Source: Denitromonas halophila
GTDB lineage: Bacteria; Pseudomonadota; Gammaproteobacteria; Burkholderiales; Rhodocyclaceae
NCBI RefSeq assembly: GCF_007625155.1
Contig: NZ_VMNK01000009.1
Location: forward strand, 62,001-126,000
DNA: 64,000 nucleotides
Reading direction: 5' to 3'
Shown here: positions 53,012 to 63,990 of the stretch, piece by piece
Layout: each line of letters starts with the position of its first letter
How positions within the stretch are numbered: the stretch's first letter is position 1
Translations under genes and position numbers: made by a program
Notes under the pieces: model-generated
What the model was told of the DNA's origin: nothing
Seen by the model: the letters and a program-made list of their open reading frames with translations, nothing else
The model's database searches: none

Positions 53012-54247
53012 TCAGCGAAGCAGCCGTGCGTCGACCAGCTCGACCCAGTGCTGCACCGGCGTGTCGGTGCCGGTTTGAAGATGCGTGATGCAACCGATGT
53101 TGGCCGACGCAATGCACGCCGCACCGCCGGCCTGCAAGGCCGTGAGCTTGTTGTCCCGCAAGGTCTTGGACAAGGTCGGCTGCAGCAACGAATACGTGCC
53201 CGCCGAGCCGCAGCACAGATGCGAATCCTTCACCGGCGTCGGCGCGTAGCCCGCCACCGCCATAATCGCCTCGACCTTGCCTTTCACCTTCAGTCCATGC
53301 TGCAAGGTGCAGGGCGAATGGAAGGCCAGCGGCGTGGGCGACTCGGGCGGCGTCGGCAGGCAGGCGGCAAGTGCATCGAGCTCATCTGCCAGCACCTCTG
53401 CAATATCACGCGTCAATTCCGAGACCCGCGCGGCCTTGGCCGCATACGCGGGATCGGACGCCAGAAAATGGCCGTAGTCCTTCACCTGCACGCCACAGCC
53501 CGAGGCGGTCATCACGATCGCCTCGATCTCGCCGGCCTCGATCATCGGCCACCAGGTGTCGATGTTGCGGCGTGCGTCATCCTTGCCACCGGCGTGGTCG
53601 TTCAGGTGATGGCGTACCGCGCCACAGCAGCCCGTGCCGCCCAGCTGAACCAGCGAGATGCCCACCGCGTCGAGCACGCGCGCCGTCGCCGCGTTGATGG
53701 CCGGCGCCATGGCCGGCTGCGCACAGCCGGCCAGCGACAGCATCTTGCGGGCATGACGCGCCTCGGGCCAGCGCCCGGCCGGCGCGGCCAGCGGCACTTT
53801 GTCGGCGAGCACTTTAGGCAATAGCGGGCGCGCCAATCGCCCCATCTTCATCGCGGCACCAAACAGACGCGGACGCGGCACAAACTCGCGCAGCAACCAG
53901 CGCGCCGCCTTGTCCACACCGGTACGAGGCACCTTCTGCTCGACAATATAGCGCCCCAGATCGACCAGCCGGCCGTAGGCCACGCCCGACGGACAGGTGG
54001 TTTCGCAGGCGCGGCAGGTCAGGCAGCGATCGAGATGCAGCCGGGTCTTTTCGGTGACCGGCTGACCTTCGAGCATCTGCTTGATGAGGTAGATCCGCCC
54101 GCGCGGGCCGTCCAGCTCGTCGCCCAGCAACTGGTAGGTCGGGCACGTCGCCGTGCAGAAGCCGCAATGCACGCAGGTGCGCAAGATGGCGTCTGCCTCA
54201 CGGCCCGCTTCGGTGTCCTTGATGAAATCTGCGAGTGTTGTCTGCAT
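53012..54247 (-). CDS. glcF: Glycolate oxidase iron-sulfur subunit GlcF
   Basis: GlcF is the electron-transfer subunit of glycolate oxidase. The 411-aa product has two ferredoxin-type motifs, CVHCGFCTATCP and CLTCRACETTCP, then two CCG-type domains with TGCCG and LCCGSAGTY. The length and order match GlcF. It is the last gene of the operon. The gap that follows (52790-53011) holds no clear terminator; the usual glcG, glcA and glcB genes are not in this window. Confidence 0.95.
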   Translation of the reverse strand: MQTTLADFIKDTEAGREADAILRTCVHCGFCTATCPTYQLLGDELDGPRGRIYLIKQMLEGQPVTEKTRLHLDRCLTCRACETTCPSGVAYGRLVDLGRYIVEQKVPRTGVDKAARWLLREFVPRPRLFGAAMKMGRLARPLLPKVLADKVPLAAPAGRWPEARHARKMLSLAGCAQPAMAPAINAATARVLDAVGISLVQLGGTGCCGAVRHHLNDHAGGKDDARRNIDTWWPMIEAGEIEAIVMTASGCGVQVKDYGHFLASDPAYAAKAARVSELTRDIAEVLADELDALAACLPTPPESPTPLAFHSPCTLQHGLKVKGKVEAIMAVAGYAPTPVKDSHLCCGSAGTYSLLQPTLSKTLRDNKLTALQAGGAACIASANIGCITHLQTGTDTPVQHWVELVDARLLR

Positions 54248-54250
54248 GGC

Positions 54251-55315
54251 TCAGAGTCCGTCGTAGAGCCGGCCGGGGTTCAAAATCCCGTCCGGATCAA
54301 AGCTGTGCTTGAGGCGTTGGTGAATGCTGCGCAGCGCCGGCGGCAAGGGGTGGAAGGCGCCGACCGACTTGTCGGCCCCGCGGAACAGCGTGGCATGCCC
54401 GCCGAGCACCGCCGCGCGAGCGCGAACACTGGCCGCATCCTGCTCGGTGCGCACCCAGCGCTGGGCGCCCCCCCATTCGATCAGCTGCGAGCCGGCCAGC
54501 CCGGTGGCCTCGGCCACCGAAGGCACCGACAAGCGCCACAGCGGCGCTTCGCCGCCGAAGAAGCCCTGACTCTGCTCGCGCAGGCCTTGCCAGTGAGCAC
54601 GGGCGGCCTGCTCACTCAGGCGATCGCCGCCGAGGCGGGCACAGGCGGCAGTCACGGCCGCTTCTGCGCCCGAGAGGCGAACGGTCAGCACCCCGGCCAT
54701 CCAGCTGGTCGCAGACACCGGCAGCGGCTGGCCGCCCCAGCGATTCATCTGTGCAACCGCCTCGAGCGCATCCATTTCGAACCGCAGCGTGGCCTCGGCC
54801 ACCGGCAGCGGCAACACCTTGATCGAGACATCGAGCAGCACGCCCAACGTCCCCAGGCTACCGGTCATCAAGCGCGCAACATCGTAGCCGGCGACGTTTT
54901 TCATCACCTCGCCGCCAAAGTGCAGGCGGTTGCCGCGGCCGTCGAGCAGCGTCACACCGAGCATGAAGTCGCGCACCGCGCCAGCCGTGGCGCGCCGTGG
55001 ACCGGACAAGCCGGCTGCCACACAGCCACCGACCGTCGCATCGGGACCAAAATGCGGCGGCTCGAAGCCGAGCATCTGGCCCTCGGCCAACAACGCCGCT
55101 TCCAGTTCCGCCAGGGGCGTACCGGCGCGTACCTTGACCACCAGCTCGGTCGGCTCATGGCTGATCACGCCGCGGTGCGCCCGCGCATCCAGCACAGTGC
55201 CCGCCAGCGGCTGCCCGTAAAAATCCTTGCTGCCACCGCCCCGAATGCGCAGCGGCGTCTTGCTCGCTGCCGCCTCGCGGATCTGCTCGGCCCAGGTTTG
55301 CTCAACGTCTGTCAT
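54251..55315 (-). CDS. glcE: Glycolate oxidase FAD-binding subunit GlcE
   Basis: GlcE is the second flavin-type subunit, related to GlcD but shorter. The 354-aa product has RIRGGGSKDFYG, VKVRAGTPLAELEAAL and PDATVGGCVAAGLSGPRR, the last being the FAD-binding loop typical of the FAD_binding_4 family. It starts at ATG 55315, overlapping the stop of the small upstream gene (TGATG); a GTG three bases earlier is also possible. It lies 3 bp before glcF. Confidence 0.93.
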   Translation of the reverse strand: MTDVEQTWAEQIREAAASKTPLRIRGGGSKDFYGQPLAGTVLDARAHRGVISHEPTELVVKVRAGTPLAELEAALLAEGQMLGFEPPHFGPDATVGGCVAAGLSGPRRATAGAVRDFMLGVTLLDGRGNRLHFGGEVMKNVAGYDVARLMTGSLGTLGVLLDVSIKVLPLPVAEATLRFEMDALEAVAQMNRWGGQPLPVSATSWMAGVLTVRLSGAEAAVTAACARLGGDRLSEQAARAHWQGLREQSQGFFGGEAPLWRLSVPSVAEATGLAGSQLIEWGGAQRWVRTEQDAASVRARAAVLGGHATLFRGADKSVGAFHPLPPALRSIHQRLKHSFDPDGILNPGRLYDGL

Positions 55316-55443
55316 CACTTGCCCTCATCATCGCTTGCCTCGTCGCGCGGCCGCTCCGGCCAGGCGCGCAAGGTGGCCCATGCGCCAATCAGCCCCAATA
55401 CCGGTACGGCGACCAGCAGGAACTGAACCCATCCCTTCGACAT
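55315..55443 (-). CDS. 42-aa membrane protein coupled between glcD and glcE
   Basis: This small gene reads MSKGWVQFLLVAVPVLGLIG and continues AWATLRAWPERPRDEASDDE, ending GK. It has one hydrophobic helix (about residues 6-25) and an acidic, charged tail, suggesting a single-pass membrane protein. Its ATG overlaps the glcD stop (TGATG) and its stop overlaps the glcE start (TGATG), so it has the spacing of a real cotranslated gene. Too short for most gene callers. Role unknown; it could anchor or assist assembly of the oxidase at the membrane. Confidence 0.7.
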   Translation of the reverse strand: MSKGWVQFLLVAVPVLGLIGAWATLRAWPERPRDEASDDEGK

Positions 55444-56957
55444 CAGAAACGCTCGATCTCCGGATGCGGCACCTGCCCACCCTGAACGTGCATGCGGCCA
55501 AATTCGGCACAGCGGTTCATCGACGGAATCGCCTTGCCCGGATTGAGCAGCCCCTTCGGATCGAAGGCGGCCTTGACCCGGAAGAAGGTCTGGCGCTCGG
55601 CCACGTTGAACTGTCGGCACATCTGGTTGATTTTCTCGATGCCGACCCCGTGTTCGCCGGTAATCGTACCGCCCAGATCGACTGATAGATCGAGAATGGC
55701 GGCGCCGAATTCCTCGGCACGCTCAAGCTCACCCGGCACGTTTGCATCAAACAGGATCAGCGGGTGCATGTTGCCGTCGCCGGCGTGGAACACGTTGATG
55801 CACCGCAGGCTGTAGGTTTTTTCCATGCCCTGGATGGCGGTCAGCATCTCGCCCAGCCGCTTGCGGGGGATGGTGCCGTCCATGCAGTAGTAGTCAGCCG
55901 AGATTCGGCCCGCCGCCGGAAACGCCGCCTTGCGCCCGGCCCAGAAGCGCATCCGCTCCGCCTCGTCGCGCGAGATGCGCACCTCGGTCGCACCGTGCGA
56001 TTCGAGCACCGCGCACATGCGCTGGATCTCTTCGGCCACCTCTTCCGGCGTGCCATCCGACTCGCACAGCAAGATCGCCGCGGCGTCCAGCGGGTAGCCG
56101 GCATGCACAAAGGACTCCACCGCCGCGGTGGCCGGCTGATCCATCATCTCCAGCCCGGCGGGAATGATGCCGGCAGCGATCACCGCCGCCACCGCCTCGC
56201 CGGCCTTGATCACGTCATCAAACGCGGCCAGCACGCATTGGGCAAACTGCGGCTTGGGCGTGAGCTTGACGGTGATCTCGGTCACCACCGCCAACATGCC
56301 TTCGGAGCCATGCATCAGCGCCAGCAAGTCGTAGCCCGGCGCGTCGAGACCATGGTTGCCGATCTCGACCACCTCGCCGTCAATCGTCACGCCACGAATG
56401 CGCAGCACGTTGTGCACCGTCAAACCGTACTTGAGGCAATGCACGCCGCCGGCGTTCTCGGCCACGTTGCCCCCAATGGAACATGCGATCTGCGAGGACG
56501 GATCCGGCGCGTAGTAAAGCCCGTGCGGCGCCACTTCCTCAGAGATGCGCAGATTGCGCACACCCGGCTGCACCACGGCGGTACGTGCCAGCGGATCGAT
56601 ATTGAGGATCTTGTTCATGCGCGCCAGCGACAGCAGCACGCCGTGCGCATGCGGCAAAGCGCCGCCCGACAAGCCGGTGCCTGCGCCACGTGCCACCACC
56701 GGCACGCCGACCGAGTGACAGATCTTCAGCACCGCGGCCACTTCGGCCTCCGTGCCGGGCAAAACCACGGCCAGCGGCACCTGACGGTAAATACTCAGTC
56801 CGTCGCATTCATAGGGGCGCATGTCTTCGCTGTCGTGCAATAGCGCGACCGGCGGCAATACGGCGCGAAGCTCGCCGATCAGGCGCGCCACATCCACCTG
56901 CGAGTAGTCCACCTCGCGCAGTGCGTTTTCGGGTAACGATGCCGTCGCGGCAGTCAT
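55443..56957 (-). CDS. glcD: Glycolate oxidase FAD-binding subunit GlcD
   Basis: GlcD is the catalytic FAD subunit that oxidises glycolate to glyoxylate. The 504-aa product has VVARGAGTGLSGGALP and YAPDPSSQIACSIGGNVAENAGG, both FAD-binding landmarks of the family. GTITGEHGVGIEKI near the C-terminus is diagnostic. It overlaps the regulator upstream by 4 bp and the 42-aa gene downstream by one base. Confidence 0.95.
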   Translation of the reverse strand: MTAATASLPENALREVDYSQVDVARLIGELRAVLPPVALLHDSEDMRPYECDGLSIYRQVPLAVVLPGTEAEVAAVLKICHSVGVPVVARGAGTGLSGGALPHAHGVLLSLARMNKILNIDPLARTAVVQPGVRNLRISEEVAPHGLYYAPDPSSQIACSIGGNVAENAGGVHCLKYGLTVHNVLRIRGVTIDGEVVEIGNHGLDAPGYDLLALMHGSEGMLAVVTEITVKLTPKPQFAQCVLAAFDDVIKAGEAVAAVIAAGIIPAGLEMMDQPATAAVESFVHAGYPLDAAAILLCESDGTPEEVAEEIQRMCAVLESHGATEVRISRDEAERMRFWAGRKAAFPAAGRISADYYCMDGTIPRKRLGEMLTAIQGMEKTYSLRCINVFHAGDGNMHPLILFDANVPGELERAEEFGAAILDLSVDLGGTITGEHGVGIEKINQMCRQFNVAERQTFFRVKAAFDPKGLLNPGKAIPSMNRCAEFGRMHVQGGQVPHPEIERF

Positions 56958-57715
56958 GACAGAGCCTCCTCTTCCCAGGGCGCCCGAGGCGCCGGTTCCC
57001 AGTGGTCAGTATCGATGCCGATGCGGCGGGCCGCCTCGACCATATGTATACGTGCGGCCTCGCGAGCGGCGACACCGTCACCCGCGGCGATGGCCTCGAA
57101 CATGCGCTCATGCTCGGCCTGTGCCGCTTCGGCGCGCCCGGCGGCATGCCCCTCGGCGTTCCAGGTCGGCACACGCGAGGCAAAAAACTGATGGCCCACA
57201 AAGCGGATAAAGCGCAGCAGCGCCGGATTGCCCGTGGCCGCGGCAATCGCCACATGAAAATCGTCATCCGCCTGCGTACCATCCGTCCGCTCCGACACGG
57301 CATGACGCATCCGCAACAAGGCCTCACGCATCTGGACCAGATCTTGATCCGACCGGCGACTGGCGGCCAGTGCGGCAGCGGCGGTTTCAACGATGTAACG
57401 CAATTCAAAGATATGCGCGGTTGCCACCGGGCCAGCGGGGTCGACGGCATCGGCCAGCCGGAAGCTGGTCTGACCCGGCCGCGCCTCAACGAACGCACCA
57501 GCGCCCTGGCGAGAGGCAACATAACCTTCCGCCTTCAGACGCGAGATGGCCTCCCGCACCACGGCACGCGACACGCCGAACTCGGCGGACAGCGTTTTCT
57601 CGGTTGGCAGCTTGACCCCCGGCGCCATAACGCCATCGAGAATCCATTTTTCAATGGTCTTCGAGACGGTTTCACTCAACTGAGAGGGTCGGGCCACACG
57701 GGCAATTACTGGCAT
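56954..57715 (-). CDS. glcC: GlcC-like GntR/FadR-family regulator
   Basis: This 253-aa regulator has an N-terminal winged helix (KLPTEKTLSAEFGVSRAVVREAISRLKAEGYV as a GntR helix-turn-helix) and a FadR-type FCD domain (FELRYIVETAAAALAA, DDFHVAIAAATGNP, HERMFEAIAAGD). It is the first gene of the glycolate operon and overlaps glcD by 4 bp, unlike E. coli where glcC is divergent. Effector is probably glycolate, by analogy. No ribosome site is seen before its ATG. A palindromic site lies 12 bp upstream. Confidence 0.85.
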   Translation of the reverse strand: MPVIARVARPSQLSETVSKTIEKWILDGVMAPGVKLPTEKTLSAEFGVSRAVVREAISRLKAEGYVASRQGAGAFVEARPGQTSFRLADAVDPAGPVATAHIFELRYIVETAAAALAASRRSDQDLVQMREALLRMRHAVSERTDGTQADDDFHVAIAAATGNPALLRFIRFVGHQFFASRVPTWNAEGHAAGRAEAAQAEHERMFEAIAAGDGVAAREAARIHMVEAARRIGIDTDHWEPAPRAPWEEEALS

Positions 57716-57727
57716 TAATTAATCTGC

Positions 57728-57738
57728 TTGTCTGACAA
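57728..57738. promoter_or_regulatory. Putative GlcC operator
   Basis: TTGTCTGACAA is a perfect 5-1-5 palindrome fitting the TNGTN-x-NACNA pattern of FadR-type GntR regulators. It lies 13 bp before the glcC ATG, so the regulator probably controls its own operon. Confidence 0.6.
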
Positions 57739-57886
57739 CTTTCGCTAGGCTACGCCGGTCCGTTGAAAAACGCCAGCGCGGGAAAACCCGCAGCCCGCGC
57801 AATCGATACGCCGAGCCCACATACCGATTTGCTAACATGAAGCCCTCTCGGCCGACCGCGCCGCCCGCCAACGAGGATCTGCCCCG

Positions 57887-59599
57887 ATGACTGCCCCGAT
57901 CAGTCGCCTCGACCGGCTACTCCCCTTCCTGCGCTGGCGCAGCCAATTGACGCGTGCGGCACTACAGGGCGACATCCGGGCCGGCTTAAGCGTTGCGCTG
58001 GTCGCCATCCCGCAATCACTCGCCTATGCGCAGCTGGCAGGCTTCCCAGCGCACTACGGGCTCTACGCCGCCATGCTGCCGGCGGTGATCGGCGCACTCT
58101 TCGGCAGCTGCCCACAACTGTCCACCGGCCCGGTCGCACTCACCGGCATGCTCACCGCAGCCAGCATCGCGCCACTGGCCGCCATGGGCAGCGATACCTA
58201 CCTTGTCCTCGCCATCGCCATTGGCTTGCTGGCCGGCGTAATTCAACTCGGCCTCGGCCTATTGCGCCAGGGCTGGGTGCTGAATTTGCTGTCTCAACCG
58301 GTTTTCGCAGCATTCATCAACGCGGCGGCACTCTTGATCTGCTTCTCGCAGCTGCCTGCACTGCTCGGCGCCCCGGGGCCACGCTCGCCGCAACTGGCGG
58401 ACGAAGCCGTGCGTATCTTTCACGGCGCCTTAGCGCCGCACCTCCCCACGCTAGCGATGGGCATCGGGGCACTACTGGCACTCATCGGGCTGCGCCGCTT
58501 CGCGCCACGCCTGCCCGGCGTGCTGGTCGTCGTCGTCGCCTGCACGGCGCTGTCGGCACTGACCGGCTTCGAAGCCAACGGCGGCGCCGTGATAGGCGAC
58601 TTGCCCGCGCTGCGCCCCAGCCTGCAACTTCCGACCGTCCCCGAGTGGAACATGATCATCACACTACTGCCCGCAGCGTTCGTGCTCGCCATGGTCAGCT
58701 TTCTTGAAACCGCCTCCAGTGCCAAGCTGATTTCCGAGAAAACAGGCGAGGCGTGGAATGAGAATCAGGAGCTGATCGGCCAGGGTCTGGCCAAGATCGC
58801 CGGGGCCTGTGCCAGCACACTCCCCACCAGCGCCTCGTTCTCCCGCTCGGCGCTCAATCTGGCCAATGGTGCGCAAACCGGTGTGGCGTCGCTGGTGTGC
58901 GCACTCGCCGTCGTCGTCGCAGCACTGGCACTCGGCCAATGGCTCCATCACCTGCCGCTGGCCGTTCTCGCGGCGGTGATTCTAGACGCCGTCGCGCGCC
59001 TCTTTCAGCCCGCCACCCTCGTCCACGCCTGGCGCATCGACCGCGACGACGGCCTCGCCGCTGCCACCACCTTTGTCGCCACCCTGGTGTTTGCCCCCAA
59101 CATCCAGAACGGCATCCTCACCGGCCTGCTGCTCTCGCTCGCCCTACTGATCTGGCGCAGCATGAAGCCGCGCATCGCGCTGCTCGGCCTGCACGAAGAC
59201 GGCACCCACCGCGACCTGGAACGCTTCGGCCTGCCACACCCCCATCCACATCTCGTGGTGATGCGCTTCGATGGCCCGCTTCACTTCGTCAATGCCAACC
59301 GCTTCCAAGAAGCCGTCAATTGGGCCCGAACGGCGCAGCCAGACGTGCGCATCGTGCTGGTCTCCGCCGCCGGCATCAACGCCATCGACGCCACGGGCCT
59401 CGACGCGGTGCGGCGCGAAGCCGCGAATCTGGCCAAGCACGGCCAACAGCTCGCGTTTTGCGGCCTCAAAAAACAGGTGATCGACGTGCTCGAACGCGAT
59501 GGCGTATGGGCGAGCATAGCGCCTCACGGCAGCTACCGGCACGAGCGCCAGGCCATCGACGCACTCGCCCCGCTGGCCAGCCCACCAGAAAATCTTTGA
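57887..59599 (+). CDS. SulP-family anion permease with STAS domain
   Basis: This 570-aa protein is of the SulP/SLC26 family. The membrane domain (about 25-420) has many helices and the family signature AIPQSLAYAQLAGFPAHYGLYAA near the N-terminus. A C-terminal STAS domain (about 440-555) has VVMRFDGPLHFVNANRF and NAIDATGLDAV. The anion is not evident: sulphate, bicarbonate or others are possible. It has a GAGGA ribosome site. Its stop overlaps the -35 region of the rplU promoter. Confidence 0.9.
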   Translation: MTAPISRLDRLLPFLRWRSQLTRAALQGDIRAGLSVALVAIPQSLAYAQLAGFPAHYGLYAAMLPAVIGALFGSCPQLSTGPVALTGMLTAASIAPLAAMGSDTYLVLAIAIGLLAGVIQLGLGLLRQGWVLNLLSQPVFAAFINAAALLICFSQLPALLGAPGPRSPQLADEAVRIFHGALAPHLPTLAMGIGALLALIGLRRFAPRLPGVLVVVVACTALSALTGFEANGGAVIGDLPALRPSLQLPTVPEWNMIITLLPAAFVLAMVSFLETASSAKLISEKTGEAWNENQELIGQGLAKIAGACASTLPTSASFSRSALNLANGAQTGVASLVCALAVVVAALALGQWLHHLPLAVLAAVILDAVARLFQPATLVHAWRIDRDDGLAAATTFVATLVFAPNIQNGILTGLLLSLALLIWRSMKPRIALLGLHEDGTHRDLERFGLPHPHPHLVVMRFDGPLHFVNANRFQEAVNWARTAQPDVRIVLVSAAGINAIDATGLDAVRREAANLAKHGQQLAFCGLKKQVIDVLERDGVWASIAPHGSYRHERQAIDALAPLASPPENL

Positions 59600-59624
59600 C
59601 AAAACAATAGCTCGCCAATAAACT
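59596..59624 (+). promoter_or_regulatory. rplU-rpmA promoter
   Basis: TTGACA (59596-59601) and TAAACT (59619-59624) lie 17 bp apart, a near-consensus sigma-70 promoter. The start point would be near 59631, about 34 bp before the rplU ATG. Confidence 0.75.
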
Positions 59625-59664
59625 GCTGGGTTTTCGCGCAATTCCGATTAACTGGAGCTACACC

Positions 59665-59976
59665 ATGTATGCGGTCATAAAAACCGGGGGCAAGCAGTAT
59701 CGCGTGTCTGCCGGCCAAAAGATCAAAGTAGAACAGATGCCAGCAGACGTGGGCTCGGAAATCACACTCGACCAGATTTTGATGGTCGGCGAAGGCGAGT
59801 CGGTGAAAATCGGCACGCCCGTGATTGAAGGTGCCACCGTGAAGGCCACCGTGCTTTCGCAAGGACGTCACGACAAAGTCAAGATTTTCAAGATGCGTCG
59901 TCGCAAGCATTACATCAAGCACCAAGGCCACCGTCAGAACTACACCGAAATCCGTATCGATACGATTTCGGCCTAA
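59665..59976 (+). CDS. rplU: 50S ribosomal protein L21
   Basis: This 103-aa product is a large-subunit ribosomal protein binding 23S r[17 protein letters not shown] at the N-terminus and [21 protein letters not shown] at the C-terminus are conserved L21 sequence. GGAG precedes the ATG. It starts the conserved rplU-rpmA-obgE set, with its own promoter 41-69 bp upstream. Confidence 0.98.
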   Translation: MYAVIKTGGKQYRVSAGQKIKVEQMPADVGSEITLDQILMVGEGESVKIGTPVIEGATVKATVLSQGRHDKVKIFKMRRRKHYIKHQGHRQNYTEIRIDTISA

Positions 59977-59991
59977 TCAGGAGATTACGTC

Positions 59992-60255
59992 ATGGCACAT
60001 AAAAAAGCCGGCGGCAGTTCCCGGAACGGTCGCGACTCAGAATCGAAACGCCTGGGCGTCAAGCGCTATGGCGGCCAACTCATCCCCGCTGGCAACATCA
60101 TCGTCCGTCAGCGCGGCACTGAGTACCATGCTGGCGAAAACGTCGGCATGGGCAAGGATCACACCCTGTTCGCCCTCAAGGACGGCACGGTGTTGTTCGC
60201 GGTAAAAGGCCCCAAGAAGCGTCGCACAGTGAGCATCATCCCGGTCGCCGAGTAA
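59992..60255 (+). CDS. rpmA: 50S ribosomal protein L27
   Basis: This 87-aa product contributes to the peptidyl-transferase centre through its N-terminus. [20 protein letters not shown] is the classic L27 start, followed by GVKRYGGQ and ILVRQRGT-like [13 protein letters not shown]. Ribosome site AGGAG. It is 15 bp after rplU and is followed by a strong terminator. Confidence 0.98.
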   Translation: MAHKKAGGSSRNGRDSESKRLGVKRYGGQLIPAGNIIVRQRGTEYHAGENVGMGKDHTLFALKDGTVLFAVKGPKKRRTVSIIPVAE

Positions 60256-60284
60256 TCTCTCGGCCGCCTGGCAGGCAGTATCTG

Positions 60285-62587
<2,303 letters not shown>

Positions 62588-62698
62588 TTTGGATCGACAT
62601 ACCTTGCCCAAAGCGGGGCCTGGGTCGATCGCCATCACGGCTTACAACGGTAAACTCAACAGTCCACATCGAAACCAAGGCCGTCAGCACCGAGAAAT

Positions 62699-62731
62699 AA
62701 AAAAAAGGGCTCGCTTTCGCGAGCCCTTTTT
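62699..62731. terminator. Bidirectional terminator, proB / PEP-CTERM gene
   Basis: An A-run, then GGGCTCGC-TTTC-GCGAGCCC, then a T-run. It would end both the plus-strand proB transcript and the minus-strand PEP-CTERM transcript, which converge here. Confidence 0.9.
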
Positions 62732-62750
62732 CATACCGAATGGCAGCAGC

Positions 62751-63527
62751 TTAGGCTTTGTTACGGCGACGCACCGAAGCGAGGCCGACCAAGCCCAGAC
62801 CCAGCAGCGCAAGCGATGCGGGCTCCGGAACCTGAAGCTGGAACTGGCCGTTGTTCGACAGTTGCAGCAGCGCCTGTTGATCCACGTTGGTCTGGCTCAG
62901 CGCACCGAACTCGGACACGTATTGAGCCTGGAGACCTGCGGAGGCCTGGTTACCCGTGTTGACCGGAATTGCGTTGGTGGTTGCAAAACCGAACAGCAAG
63001 TCACCGCCACCGACCAAGCTGGCCAGATCGGTCATGGCCGAATTGAAGAAGTAGCCATTGGCCATCGACGTCGCTTTGAAGATCAGCGACACGGCGCCGT
63101 TCGGCAGCACCGTACCAGCGGTAAGGTTGGCACTACCACTGAGCAGGTCGAACGAAGCGATGTTGGTCGCGCCCGACATGATGTTCAGCGTGCCGGTCAG
63201 GAAGCTGAGATTGCCACCGATGTTACCCGAACCCGTACCCACGAAAGTCGAGGTCAGGGAGGGCAGCAACGGCGTAACGCTGTCGGCTGCAAACGAATTG
63301 AAGAAACCGACTTCGTTGAAGTTGAAGTTGCCGCCACCGGTGAAGGTGTTCTGAACCAGCGCCTGGCCGTTCAGGTCGACATACTGATTAACTTGGACGG
63401 CTGCATTACCACCAACGCCGTCAGTATCCAAGAACCAGTTGGTCAAAACAGCGTGAGCCGAGCCGGATGCCATGATCGCGGTCGAGGCTGCAACGCCAAG
63501 CAAAGATTTTTTCAGAAAATTAGTCAT
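62751..63527 (-). CDS. PEP-CTERM exported protein
   Basis: This 258-aa secreted protein has a signal peptide (NFLKKSLLGVAASTAIMASG, cleavage after SAHA) and a Gly/Asn/Thr/Ser-rich low-complexity body. It ends in a PEP-CTERM sorting tail: VPEPAS, a hydrophobic run, then RRRNKA. Such proteins are processed by exosortase and tied to extracellular polysaccharide or floc formation. Start M at 63527 with AAGGAG 9 bp upstream; ATG at 63533 also possible. No exosortase is in the window. A sigma-54-type promoter is upstream. Confidence 0.9.
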   Translation of the reverse strand: MTNFLKKSLLGVAASTAIMASGSAHAVLTNWFLDTDGVGGNAAVQVNQYVDLNGQALVQNTFTGGGNFNFNEVGFFNSFAADSVTPLLPSLTSTFVGTGSGNIGGNLSFLTGTLNIMSGATNIASFDLLSGSANLTAGTVLPNGAVSLIFKATSMANGYFFNSAMTDLASLVGGGDLLFGFATTNAIPVNTGNQASAGLQAQYVSEFGALSQTNVDQQALLQLSNNGQFQLQVPEPASLALLGLGLVGLASVRRRNKA

Positions 63528-63578
63528 AGCCATGTTCTCCTTCGAATATTGAAAGGCTGCTTGCCTCGACTGAGTAAA

Positions 63579-63594
63579 AGCAATGACCGTGCCA
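63579..63594 (-). promoter_or_regulatory. Sigma-54 promoter of the PEP-CTERM gene
   Basis: On the minus strand TGGCACG-GTCA-TTGCT matches the -24/-12 consensus TGGCACG-N4-TTGCW completely. The start point would be near 63568, about 41 bp before the gene. Confidence 0.8.
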
Positions 63595-63768
63595 TCATTT
63601 CCAACAACTCGCAACCACCTGAAAAACAACAATTTTTCAACCTGAAGCTTGATCAACACAAAGCCAGAGCATTTCGGCTGTAAGATTTATCGACACTGGG
63701 GTCTCGTGCTTTTTTGACAAGAAGTCGCGCCGCATCGATGTGCCGCGCGTGCCAGTGCCAAGCGAGCC

Positions 63769-63990
63769 TCAACTTGGCTGAAGCAAGCTTCGAAGCGCGA
63801 TTCGCAAAGAGCGCGAAACAGGCTTCGGCGCTTTCCCGACACGACAGAAAAAGACAAGTGGGTCATCGCTGGCCCGACCGCTCAGGACGTCAAACTGCTC
63901 CGCCAGGCACGCCGACGCTGCATCCATGCTTCGGTCTGCGGCAATCGGCACACCATTCTGGGCGTACCACCGAAAGATCACCGGGGTCAT
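63769..63990 (-). CDS. Doubtful small gene, may continue past right edge
   Basis: This frame of 73 codons has ATG at 63990 but stays open to the right end, so it could be the 3' end of a longer minus-strand gene. The sequence (MTPVIFRWYAQNGVPIAADR) is not recognised. No ribosome site lies before the ATG. The stretch 63660-63768 between it and the PEP-CTERM leader shows no gene or terminator. Confidence 0.3.
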   Translation of the reverse strand: MTPVIFRWYAQNGVPIAADRSMDAASACLAEQFDVLSGRASDDPLVFFCRVGKAPKPVSRSLRIALRSLLQPS

